Assembly (NCBI RefSeq): GCF_041080625.1
Contig: NZ_CP163518.1
Span: 1,178,001 to 1,242,000 of the forward strand
Source: Streptomyces sp. CG1
GTDB taxonomy: Bacteria; Actinomycetota; Actinomycetes; Streptomycetales; Streptomycetaceae
Direction: 5' to 3'
Length of the DNA: 64,000 nucleotides
This document shows positions 10,998 through 20,091 of this stretch, piece after piece; within the stretch, counting starts at the first letter, position 1; each line of letters starts with the position of its first letter. The notes under the pieces are model-generated. The model saw only the letters and a program-made list of their open reading frames with translations, was not told where the DNA came from and did not search any database. Position numbers and translations under genes: made by a program.

Positions 10998-12680
10998 TCA
11001 GGCGGCGCCCCGCGCCTCATCCTGAGGGGCGGGCGGTACGACGCGCAGATGCCGGTCGCCTGTTTCTTCGTCGACCGGGGCGGTGGTCGCCTCTTGCTCT
11101 ATCTCGTCTCCGTCGTGGGCTGGGGCGGGCAGTTGCGCGGAGTGTGCCTGGGCTGCTTGGGCTTGCTCATGGGCGGGCTTCTCGACGCCGTTGCGGCGTG
11201 GTACGAGGTCAAGGGGTGCGTTGGCAGCGGCTTGTTCGAACTGTGGCAGCAGGCTGGTGTAGGTGTCGGCGGTGAGTTGGTAGCTGCTGTGGCCGAGTAG
11301 GGCTTGGATGGCTTTCATCGACAGGCCGGCGGCCAGGCTGAGTGATGCGGCGCAGTGACGCAGATCGTGCAGGCGGACCGGCGGGAGGCCGATGCGCTGG
11401 ATGAATCTCCAGAAGGATTTGGAGACATTTAGGGGGTGGTGGGGGCGGCCGTCGGGCCGGGTGAAGACGTAGCCGGAGTCGATGTACGGTCCGTATTTCG
11501 TGGGGTCTTGGCGGTGTTTTTCCTCCCATTCGGCGCGTTGGGCTTTTTGTACGTCGCGCCAGGCGGTCAGCAGGGCCAGTGTGGCGTAGTCGAGGGCGAT
11601 GGCACGGCGGCCGCTGCGGCTCTTGGGGGTGTCCTGCCACATGTTGTAGTTGGAGTCGGTGACGAGTTGTCCCGAGACGTGTGCCACGCCTTTGGTCAGG
11701 TCGAGTTCGGTCCAGGACAGGCCTGTTGCCTCGCCGCGGCGCGGTGCCCGGTAGACCATGAGGTGCCACATGATGTACATGGGGTGGTTGACGGCTGCGT
11801 CGAGGAACTGGCCGGTCTGTTCGGGGGTCCAGACCATGACGGGTCCGGGCTTCTCGCCGGTTTCGCGCCAGCGGGCTACGCGCTCGTCGGTCCATACGAG
11901 CGGTTGGGGGCGTTCGTATTTGGGGAGGACGACGAGCTTGGCCCAGTTCTGGGTGATCAGTCTTTCGGTCACCGCGTCACCGAGTGCGGCGGAGAGGCAG
12001 TCGAGGTACCTCTTCTGCGAGGCAGGGCCTGTGTTCTGGCGGGGCTTGGCCCGGGCTTCCTTGAGGGCTGCACGGGCCTGGTCCCATGCCTGGCGAAGTT
12101 CTGGCGGCCGTGGGGTGGGGGCCCGTCTCCAGGCAAGGTAGGCGGCCTCGCATTCGATTTTGGCCAGCTCAGCCGCTTCCTGGTTGACCTTCTTGACCTC
12201 GTTGAAGGCCCATATCTGCTGGAACATCTCCTGGATGTGGCGGTCGCGGAGATCGCGGAGTGCGAGGTGGCCGAGGGCGGGTTTGAAGATGCGGTCGATG
12301 AAGTCGCGGTAGCCGAAGCGAGTTTTACGTTTGAGGTCGACACGCTTGGCGTGCCAACGGTCGAGGTACTCGGAGACGGTTTCCTTGGTGTCGACGTCGA
12401 TGCCGCCCTGGGCCTGGTCCCACAGCTTCTGTGCTGCTTCCTTTGCTTGGTTCTGAGTGAGGAAGCCGCCCTTGCGGGGGCGTCGGCGCTTGCCGCCGGG
12501 GCCGTCGGGGAGCTTGACGTAGTAGTACCAGGTGCCGTGATCGCGTTTCTTGAGCAGGGGGCAGGTGGAGCCCAGTTCGCGCATCTTGGGCTTGCCGTTC
12601 GCGTCGAGGACGGACTGTCCTTCGTCGTCGAGCTTGGGTTCGGTGCACTTGCATCGCTTGTAGGTGCTGCCATCGAACAC
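10998..12680 (-). CDS. int: Tyrosine-type site-specific integrase
   Basis: A 560-residue tyrosine recombinase, longer than average, of the kind carried by actinomycete integrative elements and prophages. The N-terminal region has Cys pairs (KRCKC, then a later Cys) and an arm-binding domain (GTWYYYVKLPDGPGGKRRR). A core-binding SAM-like domain spans about 125-260. The catalytic box I Arg is in RAPRRGEATGLSW near 310, box II is HDLRHCAAS near 440, LGHSS is near 465 and the nucleophile Tyr is in ADTYTSLLP. The GTG start follows AGGGGGGA. The acidic C-terminal tail is unusual. A small excisionase-like gene diverges from it. Confidence 0.93.
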   Translation of the reverse strand: MFDGSTYKRCKCTEPKLDDEGQSVLDANGKPKMRELGSTCPLLKKRDHGTWYYYVKLPDGPGGKRRRPRKGGFLTQNQAKEAAQKLWDQAQGGIDVDTKETVSEYLDRWHAKRVDLKRKTRFGYRDFIDRIFKPALGHLALRDLRDRHIQEMFQQIWAFNEVKKVNQEAAELAKIECEAAYLAWRRAPTPRPPELRQAWDQARAALKEARAKPRQNTGPASQKRYLDCLSAALGDAVTERLITQNWAKLVVLPKYERPQPLVWTDERVARWRETGEKPGPVMVWTPEQTGQFLDAAVNHPMYIMWHLMVYRAPRRGEATGLSWTELDLTKGVAHVSGQLVTDSNYNMWQDTPKSRSGRRAIALDYATLALLTAWRDVQKAQRAEWEEKHRQDPTKYGPYIDSGYVFTRPDGRPHHPLNVSKSFWRFIQRIGLPPVRLHDLRHCAASLSLAAGLSMKAIQALLGHSSYQLTADTYTSLLPQFEQAAANAPLDLVPRRNGVEKPAHEQAQAAQAHSAQLPAPAHDGDEIEQEATTAPVDEETGDRHLRVVPPAPQDEARGAA

Positions 12681-12864
12681 GTGGGATCCCCCTGAATGTG
12701 CCGGGTTATGCCTTACGTGCCCTGATCATGCTGTAGCGAAGGAGACGCTTCCTTGGGCGCCGTATGCTTCCCGCCAGGTGGCGCGGGGAAGAGGGATGTG
12801 ACCACCTTTGTCCTCATCTGCGGTTGCAGCTACGGAGCGTGACGGTTCTGGGTCGCGTGGCGGC

Positions 12865-13059
12865 ATGTCGGTGGAGGAGGTACTGGCATTGCCCGCTGCG
12901 GTGAGCGTGGTGACGGCCGCCAAGGCGTTCGGTATCGGGCCAGACAAGGCGTATGAGTTGATCAAGAGGGATGAGTTCCCGGCGCGGACGATCTCACTGG
13001 GATCAACGCGGAAGGTGTCGACGGCGAGTCTGTGGGAGGCATTGGGCCTGCGTCGCTGA
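12865..13059 (+). CDS. Excisionase-like small helix-turn-helix protein
   Basis: A 64-residue protein with a MerR/Xis-type winged-helix pattern: AAKAFGIGPDKAYELIKRDEFPARTISLGSTRKV followed by a short C-terminal helix. Proteins of this size next to an integrase usually set the direction of recombination by binding the att arms. It diverges from the integrase 185 bases away. An upstream TTG at 12808 would add 19 low-complexity residues; the ATG looks better. The role is inferred from domain and neighbourhood. Confidence 0.7.
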   Translation: MSVEEVLALPAAVSVVTAAKAFGIGPDKAYELIKRDEFPARTISLGSTRKVSTASLWEALGLRR

Positions 13060-13343
13060 GATGAGCACTCACCTATACGGCTCGATCAGCCGTCCCTTCG
13101 GGGGGCCGATCGGGCCCTCTCGTGCTGTGGTGCGCCGCCTTGCGGGCGACGCCGAGATGGGCCGCCGAGATGGGCCCGAGCATGGGTTATGCCACACCTT
13201 GAGACCCAGGAAGGGATGCCACCTGCAGAGATCCCCTAGTTACTGGCCAGTCAACCACCCACGTGTGCAGTGCCGTGATCGGCTGGATATACATTGGCCT
13301 ATGGAAGACCTACGCGATTGCTAAGTGAGCGGTCGCCGGGCCA
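13060..13343. other. Intergenic stretch after excisionase-like gene
   Basis: No convincing gene. It contains a perfect 10-bp palindrome ACTGGCCAGT at 13242-13251 flanked by GTT and CAAC, and an AT-rich patch (GGATATACATT near 13285) that could be a promoter for the following recombinase-like gene. Function is not proven. Confidence 0.4.
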
Positions 13344-14279
13344 GTGGATGGAGTCAGCGGCGTGGGACGGTTGTCGGGCTATGTGCGCGATGGGGTGACG
13401 CATCCCGCGGAGGCACCGAAGCTACGCGAGGCCGTTGCGCTCTTCCTGGAGACGCGCAGTGACGCTGGTGCGGTCGCGTTCCTCAACAAGCAGGGTGTGA
13501 CCACGCCGCGTGGCAACGAGTGGCGGCGTGAGGTCTTCCATCGGTGGTCCGCGAATCCGCGGATCGCCGGCCTGGACAAGGCTGGCGATCCGATCGAGGG
13601 CTGGGGCGAGCGCGTGCTGGAGCCCGAGGTCTTCCGGCGAGTACAGGAGAAGCATGCTGAGCGCGATGAGCAGCGGGCCAAACCCCGTGACGCGTACGAG
13701 TATCTGCTGACCGGTGGCTGCGCGGTATGCAGCGAGTGTTCGGCAGCGATGATCGGCAGCCGCGCCCATGCGGATGCTCCGCCGTCCTACAAGTGCGATG
13801 GCTGCGGCAAGACGAGGATCAACTCGGACCGTCTTGAAGACACCGTGGCCGAGTACGTTCTCGCTGAGCTTCTCAAGCCCGGTGCCCGGGAGCGGCTGGA
13901 GGCGCTGCTGCGGGACATCGAGGCGGAGGTCGGGCGTCTGAAGGAGCACATCGCGGGTGGCGATGAGCGGTTCGCCGGCCTGAAGGACCTGTACAAGCGT
14001 GGCTTGATGGTGGAGACGGCGTTCGTCGAGGCGAAGAAGGCCACGGAGAAGGATCTCCGCGACGCTCGGGTGCGTCTGAAGTACCTGGAGTTGATGACGG
14101 ATCTTCCGGTCGGGGATGTGCATGACTTGGTGGCCTGGTGGCGCATCGCCTCGCGTGAGGCAAAGCGCGGCCTGGTCTTGCTGGAGATCGTCCACGTGCG
14201 TGTCTCACCGCGTGGTGAGGGCGGAAACGATCCCCGTGCGCGTGTCGCGATCGATTGGCGCGAGCCCGCCGCTGCGTGA
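13344..14279 (+). CDS. Serine-recombinase-like protein lacking the catalytic domain
   Basis: A 311-residue protein with the middle and C-terminal parts of a large serine recombinase. It has a recombinase domain (HPAEAPKLREAVALFLE to RGNEWRREVFHRW and NPRIAGL), a zinc beta-ribbon (CAVCSEC near residue 130, CDGC near 150) and a coiled-coil (DIEAEVGRLKEHIAGGDERF). The N-terminal resolvase domain with the nucleophile Ser is absent and I do not find it upstream. It could be a truncated relic, or a DNA-binding accessory or decoy. The GTG start at 13344 is uncertain; a later GTG at 13362 is also possible. Confidence 0.75.
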   Translation: MDGVSGVGRLSGYVRDGVTHPAEAPKLREAVALFLETRSDAGAVAFLNKQGVTTPRGNEWRREVFHRWSANPRIAGLDKAGDPIEGWGERVLEPEVFRRVQEKHAERDEQRAKPRDAYEYLLTGGCAVCSECSAAMIGSRAHADAPPSYKCDGCGKTRINSDRLEDTVAEYVLAELLKPGARERLEALLRDIEAEVGRLKEHIAGGDERFAGLKDLYKRGLMVETAFVEAKKATEKDLRDARVRLKYLELMTDLPVGDVHDLVAWWRIASREAKRGLVLLEIVHVRVSPRGEGGNDPRARVAIDWREPAAA

Positions 14280-14288
14280 TGTGAGCCT

Positions 14289-15248
14289 GTGACCGAACGA
14301 CACAAGGAAATACTGCTCGTGCCAACACCTGGCCTTCGTCCTCTGTCCGCGTCGAGTTGGGCGTGGCTGCACGACTGCACGGACTGGGGGTACAGCAACA
14401 GCGGCCTCGTCGTGTCCGAGGGCCAGGCGCTGCTCGTCGACACACAGTTCACCTTGCCCGCGACGGAGGAGCTGCTCGCTGCGGTGGAGTCGGTGTGCCT
14501 CCGGGAGGAGATCGGTCTCCTGGTGTGCACGCACCAGAACGGGGATCACACGTGGGGGAACCAGCTTCTGGCCGGGGCAGAGATCATCACGTCGGTGTCT
14601 GGCGCCGCCGGCCTGTGCCACGAGATGGGGCCCGAGCAGTTGACCATGCTGGCCCGTTCGGGCGGGCCGGATGCGGCTGGCGCATACGTTGCCCGGCACT
14701 TCGCGCACTTCGACTTCACCGGCATCACCGTGACGGCCCCGACGCGCACCTTCCAGAGCCGCGAGACCGTCAAGGTCGGCACCGTGCTGGTGGAATTGAT
14801 CGACCTCGGAGCCGGGCACAGTGCGGGCGACGTCGCCGTGCACGTGTCTGACGAGGCTGTGGTGTTCGCCGGGGATGCCCTGTTTTCCGGAGCCCACATG
14901 GTCGTGTGGTCGGGCTCGCTGAACGGCTGCATCAGGGCGTGCCAGGTGCTGTTGGACACGGGCGCGGAGTTGTTCGTGCCAGGTCACGGGCCGCTGCTGA
15001 ACCGCAGTGGAGTGGCAGAGATCCGCGACCGCCTCACGCGCGTTGCTGAGGAAGCTACGCGCTATGCGCGACGTGGTGTGCCGCTGGCCGACGCGGCCCG
15101 CCGGATCATGGCGGGCCACGCTGGCACATGGGCGCATCCGGAGCGTCTGTTCACGCAGACCGCGGCCGCCTACGCGGAGGCCGGGGTTGTGGGGGCGCCG
15201 TCGAGCACGCTCGCGATGGTGGAGGGCATGGCGTCCTTGGCGTGCTGA
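14289..15248 (+). CDS. MBL-fold metallo-hydrolase
   Basis: A 319-residue metallo-beta-lactamase-fold protein. The metal motif reads THQNGDHTWGN rather than the classical HxHxDH, so the first ligand position is altered. Later motifs are normal: GAGHSAGDVAVHV, VVFAGDALFSG and FVPGHGP. A C-terminal helical tail from about residue 245 resembles the cap seen in thioesterase- or cyclase-like MBL proteins. It starts 10 bases after the recombinase-like gene and ends inside the 3' end of the convergent XRE gene (79-base overlap). Substrate unknown. Confidence 0.85.
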   Translation: MTERHKEILLVPTPGLRPLSASSWAWLHDCTDWGYSNSGLVVSEGQALLVDTQFTLPATEELLAAVESVCLREEIGLLVCTHQNGDHTWGNQLLAGAEIITSVSGAAGLCHEMGPEQLTMLARSGGPDAAGAYVARHFAHFDFTGITVTAPTRTFQSRETVKVGTVLVELIDLGAGHSAGDVAVHVSDEAVVFAGDALFSGAHMVVWSGSLNGCIRACQVLLDTGAELFVPGHGPLLNRSGVAEIRDRLTRVAEEATRYARRGVPLADAARRIMAGHAGTWAHPERLFTQTAAAYAEAGVVGAPSSTLAMVEGMASLAC

Positions 15249-16033
15249 GCGATGTCGGCGGGCATGACGACCATGAGGCGGATGCTGTTGCCCAGTCGGC
15301 CGAAGGCGACGAATTCCACCTCGACTTCCTCGTCCTGGTGCGGGAGGTAGAGGCGGCGCCGGTCGCCGTCGGGGTAGGTGACGGTGGTGACGTCGTGTTC
15401 GAGGATGCGGCCGGCCACCGGATCGGCGTCCTTGATGTGCTGGACGACTTCGGCGAGCCGCGGGTCGTGGGGGTTGGCGCGCCAGGCGATGCGGAGTTGT
15501 GAGGCCATGGGCTTGGCCCAGGTTTCTTCCCAGTCGATGAGCTGGAATCGGGCTTCGGGGTAGGTGAGGGCCCAGATCATCACGTTGACGCCGTGGAGCA
15601 TCCAGGGGAAGTCGCGGGCAGCTGCCTCGTTGAAGACTCGTATGTCCCAGCGGGCGTCGTAGGTGTAGGCGGGCCACGGCAGGCTGTGGACGATCTGGGA
15701 TACAACGGGGTCGATGGTGCTGGCGTCGGGACGGCAGCGGAGGGCCGGTTCGCGTCCGGTGACCTCGAGGAAGAGATGGGTGCGCTGGGCGTCGTCGAGG
15801 CCGAGGATGCGGACGAGGCTGTCGAGGAACTCGTCGCTGTAGCCGTCGGGGACTCCGCGTTCGAGCCTGCTGTACCAGCCTTCGCTCACGCCGGCGAGAA
15901 AGGCGACCTCGGCCTGGGTGAGGCCTTTCCTGCTCCGGGTGCCGTATCGGGCAGTGAGGCCGGGCACGGCCTTGCGGTCGCGCCCCTTACGCCAAGCACG
16001 GAGCATGCGCGTGATCGGTGGCAAGTCGCCCAT
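15170..16033 (-). CDS. XRE-family regulator with MmyB-like ligand domain
   Basis: A 287-residue one-component regulator. The N-terminal HTH reads KGLTQAEVAFLAGVSEGWYSRLERG near residues 35-60. It is followed by the MmyB-like sensor domain (WPAYTYDARWDIRVFNEAAARDFPW, later EVEFVAFGRLGN). Such genes in Streptomyces often sit beside the oxidoreductase they control, and an SDR gene diverges upstream here. I preferred the ATG at 16033 over an upstream in-frame start at 16057. The last 79 bases overlap the opposite-strand MBL gene. Confidence 0.88.
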   Translation of the reverse strand: MGDLPPITRMLRAWRKGRDRKAVPGLTARYGTRSRKGLTQAEVAFLAGVSEGWYSRLERGVPDGYSDEFLDSLVRILGLDDAQRTHLFLEVTGREPALRCRPDASTIDPVVSQIVHSLPWPAYTYDARWDIRVFNEAAARDFPWMLHGVNVMIWALTYPEARFQLIDWEETWAKPMASQLRIAWRANPHDPRLAEVVQHIKDADPVAGRILEHDVTTVTYPDGDRRRLYLPHQDEEVEVEFVAFGRLGNSIRLMVVMPADIAQHAKDAMPSTIASVLDGAPTTPASA

Positions 16034-17084
<1,051 letters not shown>

Positions 17085-17213
17085 CAGCAGTGACCTGCAA
17101 AGACGGCAGCCCTGACCAGGCTGCGGGGGAACATCACTGGCTGTCCGCACCGCGCGACCGCTTCAGGCGCGGCAGCTGGCGCCCGGATCGCATCGGCGGA
17201 CGAGGGGGCGGGA

Positions 17214-17549
17214 GTGATCGACCCTGACCGCATTCTCTGGCTGGCGAAGGAACTGCCGCGCTCTGGCGTAAGCAGGGGGCGAGACGCCGGCCGGGCCAGG
17301 ATGCTGGGCGGCCTGGGAGACGCGACCAGCCCTTTGGCCTCGCCAGTCGCCTGGTCAGCCGCTCGGTGCGTCACGCGGGATCGCCGGGCAGACCGGGACT
17401 CGACGGATGGAAACGGGGATGAGGCGTGGGTGTGTGGGGGCTGCCCGATCCGCCGCGACTGCTTCGCCGCTCACCTCGCAGGAGCACCTCGTGCTGTGCG
17501 GGCGTGGCGATCTCGGAGAGACGAAATCCCTGATGGGCGGACTAGATAG
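17214..17549 (+). CDS. Small WhiB-like cysteine-motif protein
   Basis: A 111-residue protein with the Cys spacing of WhiB-family iron-sulfur regulators: AARC, 21 residues, then CGGC and CPIRRDC (C-x21-C-x2-C-x5-C). The downstream G[VI]WGG turn and the basic tail are not canonical (GAPRAVRAWRSRR). It may be a diverged WhiB-like regulator or a decayed copy. It starts with GTG 129 bases after the SDR gene and ends just before a strong hairpin. Confidence 0.5.
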   Translation: MIDPDRILWLAKELPRSGVSRGRDAGRARMLGGLGDATSPLASPVAWSAARCVTRDRRADRDSTDGNGDEAWVCGGCPIRRDCFAAHLAGAPRAVRAWRSRRDEIPDGRTR

Positions 17550-17556
17550 ATGAACT

Positions 17557-17586
17557 GGTGGGCACCGAAGCGACTCGGTGCCCACC
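17557..17586. terminator. Perfect 12-bp hairpin after WhiB-like ORF
   Basis: GGTGGGCACCGA at 17557-17568 and TCGGTGCCCACC at 17575-17586 form a perfect 12-bp stem with a 6-base loop, 8 bases after the stop codon. No U-tract follows, which is common for Streptomyces terminators. Confidence 0.7.
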
Positions 17587-17820
17587 CGTATGTCGCCCCC
17601 AGTAAGGCAGCGGCTTTCTCAGACAGGGCAAGCTGCGGGCTGAAGGCGGAGGGCGCAGACCTGCCGAATAAGCCCAGTTCAGTTCTGTGCGACCGCGTCC
17701 CTGTCCCGCGAGCAGGACGTAGCCAACCACCGATAGCCCTCCATAGCGCGCGGTTCCGGTCCGGCCACGAGAATTGGCGGCGGCAGCCGGGTCTCAACTG
17801 TCTTTCAACGCCGGGACTGT

Positions 17821-19611
17821 TCATCGCTTGACGCGGCCGCGGGCGGCCAGAACGGTGAGACCAAGGAGAGCGGGTTCCACGAGGCGGGTGGTCATCTCGA
17901 TCCAGGAACCCAGAGCCGTGAGGCTCTGCCCCGAGGAGCGGAAGACCACGGAGTTGAAGACGATCGGAGCGGCCTTGCCGATCCGGTCCCCGGTGACACG
18001 CTGGGAGTAGGGCAAGCTCAGTCGTGGATCGGGCGTGTCGGTGGTCAGCTGGAGCTGCTGTCCGGCAACCGGCAGAGTGCCTGTCGTCTTCGCCTTCGGC
18101 GAATCGTCGGGAAGACCCCAGAGCGCAAGTGCGAGCACGCTCGCTGACATCAGAGTCAGCAGGAAGGCAATCGCGCGGGAGGGGCGAAGTCCGTATCCGG
18201 ACACCGCCCAGTACAGCCAGAGCAGCCAGCGTACCCAGCCATTGGTGTCCACGACGTCGTGACGGCGCATCTCCATCTCGCCGTAGTAGAAGTCCGCGGC
18301 GCCCGGCTCGTCCTTCGCGTCCTCCAGGCCCTTGCGCAGTTGCCTGTAGAGCCCGGCGACATCTTCCGTTCCGGGTTGGTTCTGGACTGCGGAGGGAGGA
18401 ACGTGGGGTGGCCACTCCGGCCAGTTCAGTCTGCGCCAGTACTGTTCCTCCGCGAGCGTGCGGCGTCTGGTCCACCGGTAAGGTCCGCGGCGCCAACTGA
18501 ATCTCCAGCCCGTCGGAGGCTGGGCAAATCTGGTCCGGCCCCGTAGTTGAAGCTGGTCTAGGTGGAAGGCTCCCATGAACCGGCATGAGGTCAGGTCGGT
18601 GTCGGTCAGCACGACATGCGTGGCGTCGACGCCGCGCAACGAGGCTATCTTCGGATACTCGCTGTCCGTGGGATGAGCCGCAATAAGGGCGGCCTCCGCG
18701 GGATTCGTACCTCCCCAGGGTACCGGAGCATGCGTGATAGCGAATGGGCTGACCAGGCTCGCTTCTTCAAGATGCACGGTCGCGTACCTCAGAAGCAGCG
18801 ACGCGGACGAGTCCCAGATGGTGCGCTCGCAGCGCAGTTGGGGCACTGCGGCTTTGATGGTCACGGCGGTGTGGAATCGGGCTTCCACCAGGTTCAGTTC
18901 CTGGGTGCCGACGATCGGGCCCAGTTCCCTCGCCGCTTCAAAGGAGGATCCCGCGAAGACCGCCTTCTCGAAGACCGTGTTGCGGAACTCGGCGACTCCC
19001 TTGAACAAGCACCGGCTGAAGTGGCCCACAGTCTCAAACTTGGAGGATTGGAAGAGAGCCTCTCGTTCGAAGACGGCCTGGTCGAACTCGGCCTGCGCGG
19101 CGAAACTTGCCTCACGGAAGTCGACGGTCTCGTTGAACACCGTACGGCGGAACGTCGCCGAATCGTCTTGCGTTCTCCTGAACTCGACGCTGGTGAACCG
19201 GGCTGCCTTCCCGAAGACGGCGTTCGTGAAGTCGCACCTATTGTGGAACTCCGCGTCGGCGAAGACGGCTCTGCCGGTGAAGTCCACACGTGAGAAGTCT
19301 GCCGAGTCGGTGAAAACCGCCTTGTGGAAGGTGGCTTTGCCGAGCCTGGCCCGGCCCGTCCCGGCGTCGGTCACCGCAGCCCGGAGTTCCGACAGGTCGG
19401 CCCGGCTGATCCGGGTTCCGCTGTGATCGACGTCCGCACCGGAGCCAAGACTCGCAAAATATGCTGCTCGCTCCGATGTACTCGCGTGCGCCAGACACCT
19501 CTCGGACTCGGGCAGTTGTCGGCCGCGGCAGCCGTCGGTCGGCGCTTCGCACAGTGGGTAGCCAGGGTCTATCGGCACATTCATGAAGGTGGTGGCCACG
19601 CCGTACTCCAC
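17821..19611 (-). CDS. Pentapeptide-repeat-like protein with C-terminal membrane domain
   Basis: A 596-residue protein. The head carries several Cys residues (PLCEAPTDGC). Residues about 90-240 form a long run of degenerate A(D/N)F-type pentapeptide repeats (ATFHKAVFTDSADFSRVDF and similar), which fold as a right-handed beta-helix. A linker region with many Trp and Arg follows. Hydrophobic segments lie near 460-480 (WLLWLYWAVSGYG) and 485-505 (AIAFLLTLMSASVLALALWGL), with a last one near 575-590. The arrangement resembles ion-channel-like pentapeptide membrane proteins. The start could be GTG 19611 or 19599; GGAG precedes the latter. Confidence 0.75.
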   Translation of the reverse strand: MEYGVATTFMNVPIDPGYPLCEAPTDGCRGRQLPESERCLAHASTSERAAYFASLGSGADVDHSGTRISRADLSELRAAVTDAGTGRARLGKATFHKAVFTDSADFSRVDFTGRAVFADAEFHNRCDFTNAVFGKAARFTSVEFRRTQDDSATFRRTVFNETVDFREASFAAQAEFDQAVFEREALFQSSKFETVGHFSRCLFKGVAEFRNTVFEKAVFAGSSFEAARELGPIVGTQELNLVEARFHTAVTIKAAVPQLRCERTIWDSSASLLLRYATVHLEEASLVSPFAITHAPVPWGGTNPAEAALIAAHPTDSEYPKIASLRGVDATHVVLTDTDLTSCRFMGAFHLDQLQLRGRTRFAQPPTGWRFSWRRGPYRWTRRRTLAEEQYWRRLNWPEWPPHVPPSAVQNQPGTEDVAGLYRQLRKGLEDAKDEPGAADFYYGEMEMRRHDVVDTNGWVRWLLWLYWAVSGYGLRPSRAIAFLLTLMSASVLALALWGLPDDSPKAKTTGTLPVAGQQLQLTTDTPDPRLSLPYSQRVTGDRIGKAAPIVFNSVVFRSSGQSLTALGSWIEMTTRLVEPALLGLTVLAARGRVKR

Positions 19612-20091
19612 ATCGGGCAGGGTGAGTCGCGCCGCAGATGGCGCCGCACAGCGGCACCATATCCGGATCTCACCGGGCAGGGCGGAGAAATCCTTCTGCC
19701 TGGAGTGGACGCAAGGCCCATCACAACGGCTAGAAGGCTACGCCTCGTTGACCCGGCCGATCCGATCGCGGATCTGTGTTCGGTACGTGTGAGCGTAGCC
19801 GCGCCAGTCCCGTGCATTACCGGAACGAACACACAGCCAGGCCTGGCTGGAGGACGGCTTCGGGGTCCGCATGACACCGTGCACACAGGAAACCAGGGGG
19901 CGGAACTCTGCATCGCCAATTCTTCGGACGCGACTACGGGTATCCGCAGGCTGCCCTTGAGCCTGTCTCGTGCGTGGTCGAGGTCACGTGGGCGGGGGCT
20001 GCCGGGAGCGGACCCCATCCCGATTGATAGTAGAATAATTACCAGAAGTGGGGGAGAAAGAACACCTCACACCACCTCTTGGAGCCCGAAA
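19612..20091. promoter_or_regulatory. Divergent intergenic region upstream of ParB-like gene
   Basis: About 480 bases without a convincing gene. A sharply AT-rich patch with TAGAAT at 20031-20036 stands out and may be the -10 region for the rightward phage-like gene run. I see no clear -35 at 17-bp spacing. Confidence 0.35.

Noticed and set aside
11436..12695. 419-codon plus-strand frame opposite the integrase
   Set aside because: No motif and poor composition; the integrase on the other strand has all catalytic boxes.
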